Of a stretch of 64,000 nucleotides of DNA, positions 35,634 through 44,274 are shown one piece after another. The position numbers were made by a program, and so were the translations under genes. The DNA comes from JAXGXJ01 sp963816155 (lineage in GTDB: Bacteria; Actinomycetota; Thermoleophilia; RBG-16-64-13). Within the stretch, counting starts at the first letter, position 1. Every line of letters starts with the position of its first letter. The notes beneath the pieces were generated by a model. The model saw nothing but the letters and a program-made list of their open reading frames with translations, did not search any database and was not told the origin of the DNA. The DNA lies in contig CAWFJE010000011.1 of NCBI GenBank assembly GCA_963816155.1, positions 310,001-374,000 on the forward strand, written 5' to 3'.

Positions 35634-36287
35634 GTGGACGAGACTGGCACCTGTTCCAGCTGTTACTACTGGGACCTGGACAACGACAAAATCCTCGCGA
35701 AAGAGAAGAAGACCCTCGAGGCAAGGGGTAACGACTCGGGCCATCTGCGCGAGGGCAAGTGCAGGCGCTACCCTCCCGCCGGCGTCCCCCGAGAGGGTCT
35801 CGGCGCGGGCAGCGCTGCCGGCACCCACTGGAGCCGAAGCATCGGTAGCGACTGGTGCGGGGAGTGGGTCCCCCAGAGAGTCCACTTCGAGGTGGACTTG
35901 TGGGCGGTCTTCGAGGGAGTGGACACCATGTCAGAAGCGGAATTCCTCGAAGCTCTCAATTCCCTCGCGTCGACCGAACGGAAGAAGGTCTTCCGGACGC
36001 TCTTCACGGAGGAGGAGAGGAAGGGCCACCTTCTCCTCCTGGAGGACGAGCCCTTCTACGCCCTCTACCGCCAGCGGGTCGCCACCTACCTTACGCTCCA
36101 GAAGGAGGAGGAAGCCCAGGCGAAGGAGGACAAGCTCTCGACCGCCCCGCTGAACGCGGGACACTCAGCCGGCCTCCCAGCGGCTCAAGAGACCGGGGGG
36201 AGAATCCCCTCGTGGCAGGATCTTCTCGCCTCCGCCGCCCAAAGGACCTCGGGGGACACCCCAAACGGAGGTGAACGAGACGGCTAG
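35634..36287 (+). CDS. Uncharacterised protein with a four-cysteine N-terminal motif
   Basis: 217 residues from GTG 35634 (GGAGG upstream); starts further up are possible. The N-terminus has CSSCYYWD, GKCRRYPP and DWCGEW, that is C-x2-C ... C ... C, a spacing suited to a small zinc or iron-sulfur site. A Glu/Lys/Leu-rich helical region follows (STERKKVFRTLFTEEERKGH). Its stop shares CTAG with the stop of the convergent downstream gene. Function unknown. Confidence 0.6.
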   Translation: MDETGTCSSCYYWDLDNDKILAKEKKTLEARGNDSGHLREGKCRRYPPAGVPREGLGAGSAAGTHWSRSIGSDWCGEWVPQRVHFEVDLWAVFEGVDTMSEAEFLEALNSLASTERKKVFRTLFTEEERKGHLLLLEDEPFYALYRQRVATYLTLQKEEEAQAKEDKLSTAPLNAGHSAGLPAAQETGGRIPSWQDLLASAAQRTSGDTPNGGERDG

Positions 36288-37321
36288 CTGTCGTCCTTCC
36301 GACGAACGCTTCGCCGGGGCGGTGGGACTATGTCGTTGGTCGCACTGCGACTCCGCGCCGCTCGTACCGAAGGTCGCCGGCTTCTCTGCGCACGCGCATG
36401 GAGGGACTCGCCCACGCTCGACTTCCCGAACCATTTGCCCGCGTCGCAGCCTGTCTGTCCGACCCCCTGGATCAAGGCTGACTTCATAGACCGCGACCGG
36501 TTTGACTCGGCAAGAGCGCTTTCCTCGGTGAGCATGCTATCGATCTTGCCCGCCGCCTCAGTGCCAAAATGCCCGGACGCGGTAGGAGAAAGCCCCTCGG
36601 GCCGACACTCCACCGACACCTCCGGTCCATCTGCCGCCCTGCCCTCGAGCGCCTTCATGCTCAGACGAGTCCGAGCCTCTCCTATCCGGATGCGGACGGC
36701 ACCGTAGCGCAGGCTGGTTTCCAATTCCTCCAGAGTGAGGAAGGGCTCCTCCAGTTCCCGCCGTAGGCGCCGACGGCTTTCCTCGATCCAAGCTCTTGAC
36801 CGCTCCGCGCCGATCGGCCCATCGCCGGTCGAACCCGCCACCGCGAGAGTCTCCCCCAGGGACTCTGTGAGGCCTTCGGGCATACGGACCACCGCCCGCG
36901 ATGCTTCGAGACCCGTCTCCGGGACCGGCTTCCCAGCTCGCAGACTGGTGCCGGGCGCCTCGACCAGGGGCTCCATTGCGGCCGGAGTCGAGACAGGCGG
37001 CAACAATGGCTTCGGCAACTCAGCCGCGGGCAATACAGTGGTGAGTGGCGGCTTTTCGACCGGTGCCGGGCCACCCGGCGCCGCCTCGGCGACCCGCTTC
37101 GCGACACGCTGCCTCTCCACGAAGACGCCGTCGTGGGACGGCCACTTGACGGCCGCCCGCTCTGAAACCGTCGATTCGCGGGCAGTCCGAGCCGTTGATG
37201 CGAAGGCCCCCGCCCGACGTGACGTGACCTTCCGCGCCGTCCGCGCCCGCAGCTGCCAAACAACAACCACCAGCGCAGCGCCGAGAGCGACCCCCAGCAA
37301 TAACCATACGAGACCACTCAT
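36284..37321 (-). CDS. Single-pass membrane protein of unknown function
   Basis: 345 residues from ATG 37321. One N-terminal membrane helix (GLVWLLLGVALGAALVVVVW) is followed by a basic segment, a long Pro/Ala/Glu-rich linker, a charged helix (RSRAWIEESRRRLRRELEEP) and an Arg/Ser-rich tail. The layout suggests an anchored cytoplasmic protein with a mostly disordered tail. Not recognised. It ends tail-to-tail with the cysteine-motif gene. Confidence 0.6.
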   Translation of the reverse strand: MSGLVWLLLGVALGAALVVVVWQLRARTARKVTSRRAGAFASTARTARESTVSERAAVKWPSHDGVFVERQRVAKRVAEAAPGGPAPVEKPPLTTVLPAAELPKPLLPPVSTPAAMEPLVEAPGTSLRAGKPVPETGLEASRAVVRMPEGLTESLGETLAVAGSTGDGPIGAERSRAWIEESRRRLRRELEEPFLTLEELETSLRYGAVRIRIGEARTRLSMKALEGRAADGPEVSVECRPEGLSPTASGHFGTEAAGKIDSMLTEESALAESNRSRSMKSALIQGVGQTGCDAGKWFGKSSVGESLHARAQRSRRPSVRAARSRSATNDIVPPPRRSVRRKDDS

Positions 37322-37563
37322 GCCGCTGCTCTCCTCCGCGCCCACCGATCCACGTTCTTGCGACGACTGGCAATGCTCGTCGCGCCGCTGTCAATAATAC
37401 AGCGAGAAGCAGTTCTCTGGCGACTGTGAGTGCAAGTCGGCGAAAGATCGACATCAAGCGCGTGTACCTGGAATCGGAGCAAGCTGGGTTTCACGAGCAC
37501 AAGTGGCCCCCGAGCCGTCCTCGTGATATTGCCGCATGCCAGGCTTTTCTCTTGCCTCTGCAA

Positions 37564-37635
37564 AGCCGGCGAAGGGACTTGAACCCCCAACCTGCTGATT
37601 ACAAATCAGCTGCTCTACCATTGAGCTACACCGGC
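37564..37635 (-). tRNA. tRNA-Thr (anticodon TGT)
   Basis: A 72-base cloverleaf on the minus strand: acceptor GCCGGTG/CGCCGGC, D-arm GCTCAATGGTAGAGC, anticodon arm GCTGATTTGTAATCAGC with TGT in the loop, and T-loop TTCAAGT. CCA is not encoded. tRNA-Thr near sigH is a common arrangement in Gram-positive genomes, where tuf and ribosomal genes often follow. Confidence 0.95.
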
Positions 37636-37748
37636 ACGAAACACGGCACACCAAAGCGCAGCCGTGCTTGGAGATTGTAGCGCGGCAGGCGGCATCCGGG
37701 CAGTTCGTGAGCACGCGCGCCCGACTTCCCGGCGGCGGCGAGACAAGC

Positions 37749-37777
37749 GAGGGGCCGCCCCGCTCGGGCGGCCCCTC
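37749..37777 (-). terminator. Perfect 12-bp hairpin after the DUF4282 gene
   Basis: GAGGGGCCGCCC (37749-37760) and its exact complement (37766-37777) enclose a five-base loop, 35 bases past the DUF4282 stop in the minus direction. No strong T-run. Confidence 0.65.
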
Positions 37778-37811
37778 GTATAACCACAGACCTATATCGA
37801 CGTCGCGCGCC

Positions 37812-38279
37812 CTACATCTTCTTGCTGCGAGCGATGTCGCTGGTGTCGTCGTGGATGCGGAAGAAGATGATGATGATCTCCAAGCCACACTCTAGCGAAC
37901 AGCAGCACCAGAAAGCCCCAGATGAGCGGAACCGATGAGCACCGACTCCCAGTGCCCACTCCATGGCGAAGCCGACGATGATCGACCCCAGCATGCTGAG
38001 AGCGATCACGACCATGATCACGATGAACAGCACCTTGATGAAGTCGGGGTGATGAACTCGCGGAAGGAGAAGTCGAAGAACCTACTCCAGAAACTCTTGC
38101 CTTGAGGAGGTCCTGCCGGCTGCCCGTACTGAGCGTACTGGGGCTGCGGCGGAGCAGGCTGATACTGCTGCGGAGCGAGGCTGCGGAGCGGCCGGCGGGG
38201 GCGTGGCAGGCGGTGGAGCAGCGGGCGGTGGCGTGGAGGGTTCCGGAACCACGTTCGGGGTGTTCTCTACATCAGCCAT
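37812..38279 (-). pseudogene. DUF4282 membrane protein, several frameshifts
   Basis: Pieces read in order: MADVENTPNVVPEPSTPPPA (Pro/Ala-rich start), QQYQPAPPQPQYAQYGQPAG, FFDFSFREFITP, DFIKVLFIVIMVVIALSM (first helix), PLIWGFLVLLFARVWL (second helix) and EIIIIFFRIHDDTSDIARSK. The last segment is the DUF4282 hallmark (R..lE..i..f.i.edl). At least three frame changes in about 450 bases, while sigH next door is intact. Function of DUF4282 is unknown. Confidence 0.78.
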
Positions 38280-38426
38280 GGCGCCTCCTCATTCGATTCG
38301 GTTGGCTCGGCCACACTCCTCAGATCCACTGGAGCTGTGTCGACCCCCACGCTACGGAGAGAAGCGACTTGTGTCAAGCCGCGTGAAGCGCCCAGACGAG
38401 CGCCCGGTCGAGCGCCGACCGCCAGC

Positions 38427-39071
38427 CTACAGGAGCACCCGCCTACTTTCCAGATGCATGGTGACCTTGCGCTTGATGCGCTGCAGGGCGTTGTCCACGG
38501 TCTTGGTATCGTGCCCGATATGGGTGGCGATGTCCTCGTAGGAGTTGCCCTCGAGGTAGTACTTGAGCACTCGCGACTCCAGAGGGCTGAGCAGCCGCAC
38601 GAGGCAGTCGGTCAGGCTCACCACCTCTTCCGAGCTGATGACCTGCTGCACGGGATCGCTTGTGCGCCCCGAGGGGATGACGTCGGCCAGGGTGCGCGTG
38701 TCATAGTCGGCGCTGGAGGGAGAGTGGCTGAAGCTTACGTAGGTATTGAGCGGAGAATGCTTCTGGCGGGAAGCGGTCTTGATGGCCGTGATGATCTGCC
38801 GGGTGACACACAGCTCGGCGAAGCTTCGAAAACTGGTGTTGCGGTCGTGCTCGAAGTCACGGATAGCCTTGTACAGGCCTATGTAGCCTTCCTGGATGAG
38901 ATCGTCCCCGTCGCCGCCGGCAAGGAAATACGAATTGGCTTTGAGACGGACGAAGTAGCGATAGCGAGTGAGGAGCTTCCGGGTGGCGTCGGTGTCTCCA
39001 GCCTTGGCCTGCGCGACCAACTCCTCGTCTGACGACTCGCCGACAGCCCTGGCCGCGCGCGCTGTTCTCAC
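38427..39071 (-). CDS. sigH: SigH/Spo0H-type RNA polymerase sigma factor
   Basis: 214 residues with sigma-70 region 2 (DDLIQEGYIGLYKAIRDFEH and FRSFAELCVTRQIITAIKTA) and region 4 (LESRVLKYYLEGNSYEDIAT, TKTVDNALQRIKRKV). The C-terminal helix-turn-helix and position after rlmB-yacP match SigH of Bacillus. There it drives stationary-phase and early sporulation genes; in this lineage a stress or transition-state role is more cautious. GTG 39071 start. Confidence 0.93.
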   Translation of the reverse strand: MRTARAARAVGESSDEELVAQAKAGDTDATRKLLTRYRYFVRLKANSYFLAGGDGDDLIQEGYIGLYKAIRDFEHDRNTSFRSFAELCVTRQIITAIKTASRQKHSPLNTYVSFSHSPSSADYDTRTLADVIPSGRTSDPVQQVISSEEVVSLTDCLVRLLSPLESRVLKYYLEGNSYEDIATHIGHDTKTVDNALQRIKRKVTMHLESRRVLL

Positions 39072-39121
39072 CGCCGCACCTCCTCCTGCCCTGTTTTCGG
39101 GCCGGCAGCCGGCCCCCCGTC

Positions 39122-39760
39122 CTATTCCTCGCGACCCTCCTCGCCTGGCGCCCTTTTCTGCAACTCGTCCCTCAACTGCGCCAGTCGCTCGAGCGTGCTC
39201 GCGGGGATTCTCTCCTCAACCCGATGACTCATTGTAATGCAATTCTGACGATTTGCAATCCTTTTTGTGTCATCTTGCAATTCGTTGGCAAACTGCCGCG
39301 AGGAGCGCCGGATCACGGCCGGCCGGAACACGGTCTTCTGGAGCTGGTAGTCGGAGGATACGACGATAACGTTTTCGCCCGGGGTGAGGGTAAAAACCTC
39401 CCTTTCGATGATGCTGTCGGCCGACTGGGAGAAGGACCCGAAGAGAATCTGCACCCGCGCAGTTGCAGTCTCTTGCTTCTGCAATGCCTGCCCTTGGGAG
39501 TCAAAGACCACGATAGCTCTGTCGGAGGTGCCTCCCATGTAGCTGGCGATGCGATCGAGCAGCCTGCGCCGCTCGTCGTCCAGATCGTAGGGCGCCGCAC
39601 CGACGCCGGTCCCGCCCCCCTGCGTGCCGCGCTCTCCGCGACCGGTGGCGCCACCAGGCCCGCGCCCTCCCTGACCACTAGACCCGCTGCGGGGCCGACC
39701 GTCTCGATGGCCGAGGATCTGATGCAGAAGGTTGTAGCCATCGATGAGAAACACGCTCAT
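39122..39760 (-). CDS. yacP: NYN-domain (YacP/Rae1-type) ribonuclease
   Basis: 212 residues. MSVFLIDGYNLLHQ opens the PIN-like NYN fold, with IVVFDSQGQA and VIVVSSDYQLQ carrying further acidic residues. Bacillus YacP (Rae1) is a ribosome-associated endoribonuclease. Unusually, a 40-residue Gly/Arg-rich insert (GRPRSGSSGQGGRGPGGATG) interrupts the domain after the first strand. The start overlaps the end of rlmB. Confidence 0.87.
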   Translation of the reverse strand: MSVFLIDGYNLLHQILGHRDGRPRSGSSGQGGRGPGGATGRGERGTQGGGTGVGAAPYDLDDERRRLLDRIASYMGGTSDRAIVVFDSQGQALQKQETATARVQILFGSFSQSADSIIEREVFTLTPGENVIVVSSDYQLQKTVFRPAVIRRSSRQFANELQDDTKRIANRQNCITMSHRVEERIPASTLERLAQLRDELQKRAPGEEGREE

Positions 39761-40706
39761 GAAGCAGTCTCCGGTGTCGGGGGCGCTTCACCACCTGCGG
39801 ACGCGCCCCTCTCTCCTCCTGGCGCACCTCTCCCACCCGCCGATACGCCCCCTCACCTGGCGACGCACGTCCCTCACCGCCCGACGTGGCCCTCTGGCGC
39901 AGAGCCTCGTACAGCAGGATGCCGGCGCTCACACTCACGTTGAGGGACTCCATCTCACCCAGAAGGGGCAGAGCGACCATGACGTCGCACATCGCCGCCA
40001 CCCTCCTCCCCACTCCCTCACCCTCAGAACCGACGACGAAGCACGTGGGGTAACGATAATCCTGAGAGAAGTGCGGACTGTCCGCGTCGGCCGCCGCCCC
40101 ATAGATCCAGAACCCGGCCTCCTTGGCCTCCGCCAGCGCGTCCGCGAGGTTACGCACCCGCGCCACCACCGCGTGCTCGGTGGCTCCCGCCGACGCCTTC
40201 ACCACCGCGGCCGTGATCTCGGCCGCCCGATGCCTGGGGATCACGACTCCTGCCCCCGCGGCCTCGGCCGTGCGGATGATGGCGCCCAGATTGTGCGGGT
40301 CTTGCACGGCATCCAAGGCGATCAGCAGCGTGTGCGAACCCAAGACGTCGCCGAGTTCCACATAGGGATAGGGTTCCACCTCGGCTGCGATGCCCTGATG
40401 GTCGGGACTGCCCACGAGGCTCACCAGTTCAGCCCCAGGCAGCCGCTGCACCGGGATCCGGCCACCGGGCGCCGCGCCCCACTCGCCCACCTTCGGCTCG
40501 AGTTCGTCCCCCACCGCGCCGGCGACCAGCAGCACCCTGCCCACCTTTCTCCGACCCCTGAGCGCTTCGCGCACGGGATTCCGTCCGTAGACGAAGTGAG
40601 CCCCCTGATCGGGCGGCGAAGCCGGCCTCTCTGCGGGACGCCCACCCGGCGCAGCCGGTCGTGGGCCGCCGCGCCTCCTAGCGGATGGGGACGAGTTTGA
40701 AGCCAC
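39678..40706 (-). CDS. rlmB: 23S rRNA 2'-O-methyltransferase RlmB (TrmH/SpoU family)
   Basis: Methylates a 23S rRNA guanosine (G2251 in E. coli). Substrate-binding N-domain begins HFVYGRNPVREALRG; the SPOUT domain has LDAVQDPHNLGAIIRTAEAAG, CFVVGSEGEGVGRRV and LPLLGEMESLNVSVSAGILL, the three family motifs. GTG 40706 overlaps the cysS end and gives a 35-residue basic leader, common in actinobacterial RlmB. The tail after LRQRATSGG is out of frame: dropping one base in the C-run 39848-39852 gives a stop at 39757 that overlaps the yacP start as ATGA. Confidence 0.85.
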   Translation of the reverse strand: MASNSSPSARRRGGPRPAAPGGRPAERPASPPDQGAHFVYGRNPVREALRGRRKVGRVLLVAGAVGDELEPKVGEWGAAPGGRIPVQRLPGAELVSLVGSPDHQGIAAEVEPYPYVELGDVLGSHTLLIALDAVQDPHNLGAIIRTAEAAGAGVVIPRHRAAEITAAVVKASAGATEHAVVARVRNLADALAEAKEAGFWIYGAAADADSPHFSQDYRYPTCFVVGSEGEGVGRRVAAMCDVMVALPLLGEMESLNVSVSAGILLYEALRQRATSGGEGRASPGEGAYRRVGEVRQEERGARPQVVKRPRHRRLLHERVSHRWLQPSASDPRPSRRSAPQRV

Positions 40707-42108
40707 CGGCGACGTCCCGGACCTCGTAGCCTTGCTCGGTGATGGCGGCGCGCAACTCGTCGGCGCGCGCGAATTCCTTCGCCGCCCGGCATTTCTGCCT
40801 CTCCTCGGCCATAGCCGTAACGTCGGCCGAGATGACATCCTCCACCAGGGCGATCGCGTCAAGACCCAGGATGTAGACCATTTCCTTCATCTGGCTCTGG
40901 ATCTCCCGCGCCGACCCACCGCTCAGTTCCCCAGACGCGCAGGCCACGTTGACCTCCCGCGCCAGACCGAAGACCTCGGCCAATGCGGCAGCGGTGTTCA
41001 GATCGTCGGCAAGCGCCTCGTCGAACGCCTGACGGCGCTGCCTGAGGAGTCCCTCGATGCCCGCGGCGGCTTCCGCCTCGGCCCCATCGGCCTCGGCCGC
41101 GGACGCGCCGTTCTCAGCATCGGAGGCCAGACGGTCGGCCAAGGCCCGGAAGACGTTGCGCAGACGGTCCACCTGCTGCTCGGACTCCGCCAAGAGCTCG
41201 GCGCTGAACTCCAGGGGACTGCGATAGTGCGTACCCACGAAAGCGACTATGAGCGCCTCGGGACGGTACTCGTCCAGGATGTGGCGCAGGGTGAGGATGT
41301 TCCCCACACTCTTCGACATCTTCTCCTGGCTGAGGTTGAGCATGCCGTTGTGCATCCAGAAGCGGGCGAAGGGGTGCTGGGCCGCTTCCGCTTGGGCGAC
41401 TTCGTTCTCGTGGTGGGGGAAGATGAGGTCCCGACCACCTCCATGGATGTCGAACCCTGCCCCGAGATACGTGAGGCTCATGGCCGAGCATTCGATGTGC
41501 CAACCCGGTCGCCCCAGACCCCACGGACTCTCCCAGGCCGGCTCACCCGGCTTGGCCCCCTTCCAGAGGGCGAAATCGAGCGGATCGGCTTTGTCATCAC
41601 CGGGGTCAACGCGCGCTCCGTGTCGCATCTCCGCGACCTGTTGCTTACTCAGCTTCCCGTACGGGTCGTAGCTGTCCACGTCAAAATACACATCGGGGCC
41701 CGACGCGTAGGCGTGTCCCGTGGCCACCAGCCCCTCGATGAGGGCGACGATCTCAGCGATGTGCTCCGTCGCCAGCGGTTCCACGTCGGGCCTGCCCAGG
41801 CCCAGGCGGTCAGTATCCTCGCGGTAGGCAGCGGCGAACTCCTCCGCCACCTCCCGGGCGCTCCTGCCCTCGATGCTGCCCTTCTGGATGATGCGGTCAT
41901 CGATGTCGGTGATGTTCTCCACCAGAGTCACGCGATAGCCCAGCGACCGAAAGTAGCGCCGCGCCACCATAGATACTACATAGGGCCGGGCGTTGCCCAC
42001 GTGCACGTAGTTGTAGACCGTAGGTCCGCAGAAGTACATGGTGACGTGGTCGGCGTCCCGGGGGACGAACTCCCGCTTCTCCTGAGTCAGCGAGTCGTAG
42101 AGCCGCAT
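40678..42108 (-). CDS. cysS: Cysteinyl-tRNA synthetase
   Basis: 476 residues; charges tRNA-Cys. Zinc Cys in YFCGPTVYNYVHVGNARP, which also contains the HIGH-equivalent HVGN; GWHIECSAMS with His and Cys zinc ligands; KMSKSVGN signature. The C-terminal helical domain is complete. ATG 42108 lies one base after the gltX stop (TGAGATG), so the two synthetases are coupled; the longer frame upstream is gltX sequence. Confidence 0.95.
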   Translation of the reverse strand: MRLYDSLTQEKREFVPRDADHVTMYFCGPTVYNYVHVGNARPYVVSMVARRYFRSLGYRVTLVENITDIDDRIIQKGSIEGRSAREVAEEFAAAYREDTDRLGLGRPDVEPLATEHIAEIVALIEGLVATGHAYASGPDVYFDVDSYDPYGKLSKQQVAEMRHGARVDPGDDKADPLDFALWKGAKPGEPAWESPWGLGRPGWHIECSAMSLTYLGAGFDIHGGGRDLIFPHHENEVAQAEAAQHPFARFWMHNGMLNLSQEKMSKSVGNILTLRHILDEYRPEALIVAFVGTHYRSPLEFSAELLAESEQQVDRLRNVFRALADRLASDAENGASAAEADGAEAEAAAGIEGLLRQRRQAFDEALADDLNTAAALAEVFGLAREVNVACASGELSGGSAREIQSQMKEMVYILGLDAIALVEDVISADVTAMAEERQKCRAAKEFARADELRAAITEQGYEVRDVAGGFKLVPIR

Positions 42109-42109
42109 C

Positions 42110-43612
42110 TCAGGCCACCCCCGCCCCTGCTCCGGGGTCGGTCGCATCGCCGGGCATATTCGCACTCACGAAGGCCGCGGCTGCCTCCAGCCGAGCCAAG
42201 ATGGTGCTCTTGCCCAGCCCGGCCACCAGGAAGAACAGTTCGGGACCCTCATCGCGCCCGCTCAGAGCCACGCGCAGAGGATGGTAGACCGACTTGCCCT
42301 TGAGTCCCTGTTCCTTGGCCGCCTCCACCAATGTGCGGAGCGCCTCACGACCGGACTGAGTGGGAACGTACTCCGCTTCCAGCCCGGCGAAGCTCTCCTG
42401 GGCCAAGCGCAGCAGCACCTCCACGCCGGGCGCGAGTAACGACTGCGCGCACTCGCACGAGGCCGGATCGACCGGCTCGAGGAACACGGCCGCGAACCGA
42501 GGCGCGTCCCCCAGCATCACGAGGTTCGCCTGTACGGCCTCCGCCACAACCTCTTGCTGGACCGGAGCCGGCCGCATGCCGGCCTCGGTCAGGTAGGGCT
42601 CGATCTCCCGGTACAGGGCGGTCGGGTCCAACTCGCGGATGTAGAGGCCGTTCAGCCAGTTCAGCTTCTGGATATCGAATATGGCCGGGCTCTTCGACAG
42701 CCGGCCGATATCGAACTCTTCGATGAGCTCCTCCAGAGTGAACTTCTCGCGCTCATCGCCCGGATGCCAGCTCAGAAGAGCCAAGTAGTTGACGATGGCT
42801 CCGGAGAGATAGCCCAGCCCTTTGAAATCGCCAATGGACGTGGCTCCGTGCCGTTTGGACAACTTGCTACCATCCGGGGCCAGAATGAGCGAGTGGTGAC
42901 CGTAGAGGGGCACTTCCTTGCCCAAAGCCGCGAACAGCATCATTTGACGCGCGGTGTTGGTGATGTGGTCTTCCCCACGGATGACGTGCGTGATCTCCAT
43001 GCCCGAGTCGTCCACCACCACCGCGAAGTTGTAGGCGAAGCCGCCATCGGTACGCTTGATGATGAAATCACCGATCACATCGGAGGAGAAGGTGATGGGG
43101 CCGTGGATGAGATCGTCGAACGTCACCTGCCCCTCGGGCACGCGAAAGCGGATGGCGGCCTCCTCTCCGGAGGCCAGACGGGTCTCGATCTCGGCTGGGG
43201 AGAGACAGGCACAGGTACGGTCGTACTTGGGCATCTGCCCCCGCGCCAATTGCTCGGCCTTGCGCTCCTCGAGCAGTTCCTGCGGGCAGAAACAGGGGTA
43301 GGCCTTGCCTTCAGCCAGGAGCTGCTGTACGGCGGCCTCGTAGATGTCCATCCGCTCGCTTTGCCGGTAGGGGCCATGCTCCCCCCCTACGTCGGGGCCT
43401 TCGTCGGACTGCAGGCCAAGCCAGTTGAGGTCGTTGATGATGCTCGCGTCGTGCGCCACCGTGGAGCGCTTGAGATCGGTGTCCTCGACGCGCAGGACCA
43501 TGGTACCGCCGTGGTGGCGGGCATAGAGGAAGTTGTAGAGAGCGGTGCGGGCACTTCCCACATGCAGTGAACCGGTGGGGCTGGGGGCAAAACGCACGCG
43601 GACGTCGCTCAT
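42110..43612 (-). CDS. gltX: Glutamyl-tRNA synthetase
   Basis: 500 residues. RFAPSPTGSLHVGSARTAL is the class I HIGH region and SKLSKRHG the KMSKS loop. A Cys-rich insert (CFC ... CAC, residues about 100-135) is the zinc-binding part seen in many bacterial enzymes. ATG 43612 is better spaced from GAAGAGA than the ATG two codons earlier. In many Gram-positive bacteria GltX also charges tRNA-Gln for later amidation; whether that applies here cannot be read from this window. Confidence 0.95.
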   Translation of the reverse strand: MSDVRVRFAPSPTGSLHVGSARTALYNFLYARHHGGTMVLRVEDTDLKRSTVAHDASIINDLNWLGLQSDEGPDVGGEHGPYRQSERMDIYEAAVQQLLAEGKAYPCFCPQELLEERKAEQLARGQMPKYDRTCACLSPAEIETRLASGEEAAIRFRVPEGQVTFDDLIHGPITFSSDVIGDFIIKRTDGGFAYNFAVVVDDSGMEITHVIRGEDHITNTARQMMLFAALGKEVPLYGHHSLILAPDGSKLSKRHGATSIGDFKGLGYLSGAIVNYLALLSWHPGDEREKFTLEELIEEFDIGRLSKSPAIFDIQKLNWLNGLYIRELDPTALYREIEPYLTEAGMRPAPVQQEVVAEAVQANLVMLGDAPRFAAVFLEPVDPASCECAQSLLAPGVEVLLRLAQESFAGLEAEYVPTQSGREALRTLVEAAKEQGLKGKSVYHPLRVALSGRDEGPELFFLVAGLGKSTILARLEAAAAFVSANMPGDATDPGAGAGVA

Positions 43613-43773
43613 GGTCATAATCTCTCTTCGCTCGTTGTCTGCGGAATAATAGCGGACCCTCGGTCTTGATGCCGCGCCGGCACTTCCGCCGCACCCCGCG
43701 GTCGCTGTCAGCGCGCGTCGCAGGGTCGACTCAGCGCGCCTCGCAGGCCGGCCAGGGCCGACGCGGGCCCGGG

Positions 43774-44274
43774 TCAGGTGGGTCCCGTCGCTCCCCGGCG
43801 CCTGACGAGAGCCACCGCTTGGGCGGCGATGCCTTCGCCCCTGCCGGTGAAGCCCATGCCTTCGGTGGTCGTGCCGCGCACGCCCACTCGATCAGCCGTC
43901 ACACCGAGGGCGGCCGCCATGCGCTCGCGCATGCGCTGCCGCTCGGGGGCGATTCGGGGCTGCTCACAGATGACGACGGCGTCCACGTTCACGACCTCCC
44001 AGTCACCCTCGGCCAGGAGACCACCCACCTCGGCAAGTAGCCCGATGCTGTCCGCCCCGGCGTAGGCCGGATCGTCGTCGGGAAAGTATTGCCCTATGTC
44101 GTCCAGGCCCGCCGCTCCCAGAAGCGCGTCCATGACGGCGTGCACCAGCACGTCCGCGTCGCTGTGTCCCTCCAGGCCTCCGGACTCCCGCAGCCGCACG
44201 CCGCCGAGCACGAGCGCGCGCTTCGCTGCGAAGCGGTGGGCATCGTAGCCGACTCCCACGCGTTGTTCACTCAT
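43774..44274 (-). CDS. ispF: 2-C-methyl-D-erythritol 2,4-cyclodiphosphate synthase
   Basis: 166 residues, the normal IspF length. GYDAHRF and SDADVLVHAVMDALLGAAGL hold the zinc ligands (Asp-x-His and His), DIGQYFPDDDP the flexible substrate loop, and TTTEGMGFTGRGEGI the CDP-binding end. ATG 44274 overlaps the ispD stop by eight bases. It catalyses the fifth step of the non-mevalonate isoprenoid pathway directly after IspD and IspE chemistry. Confidence 0.95.
   Translation of the reverse strand: MSEQRVGVGYDAHRFAAKRALVLGGVRLRESGGLEGHSDADVLVHAVMDALLGAAGLDDIGQYFPDDDPAYAGADSIGLLAEVGGLLAEGDWEVVNVDAVVICEQPRIAPERQRMRERMAAALGVTADRVGVRGTTTEGMGFTGRGEGIAAQAVALVRRRGATGPT

Noticed and set aside
40732..42303. 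523-codon plus-strand open frame
   Set aside because: It is the antisense shadow of cysS and the end of gltX, which have all expected motifs.
43613..43773. T-box leader ahead of gltX-cysS
   Set aside because: This segment lies between ispF and gltX, but no convincing T-box sequence or specifier stem could be found on the minus strand.
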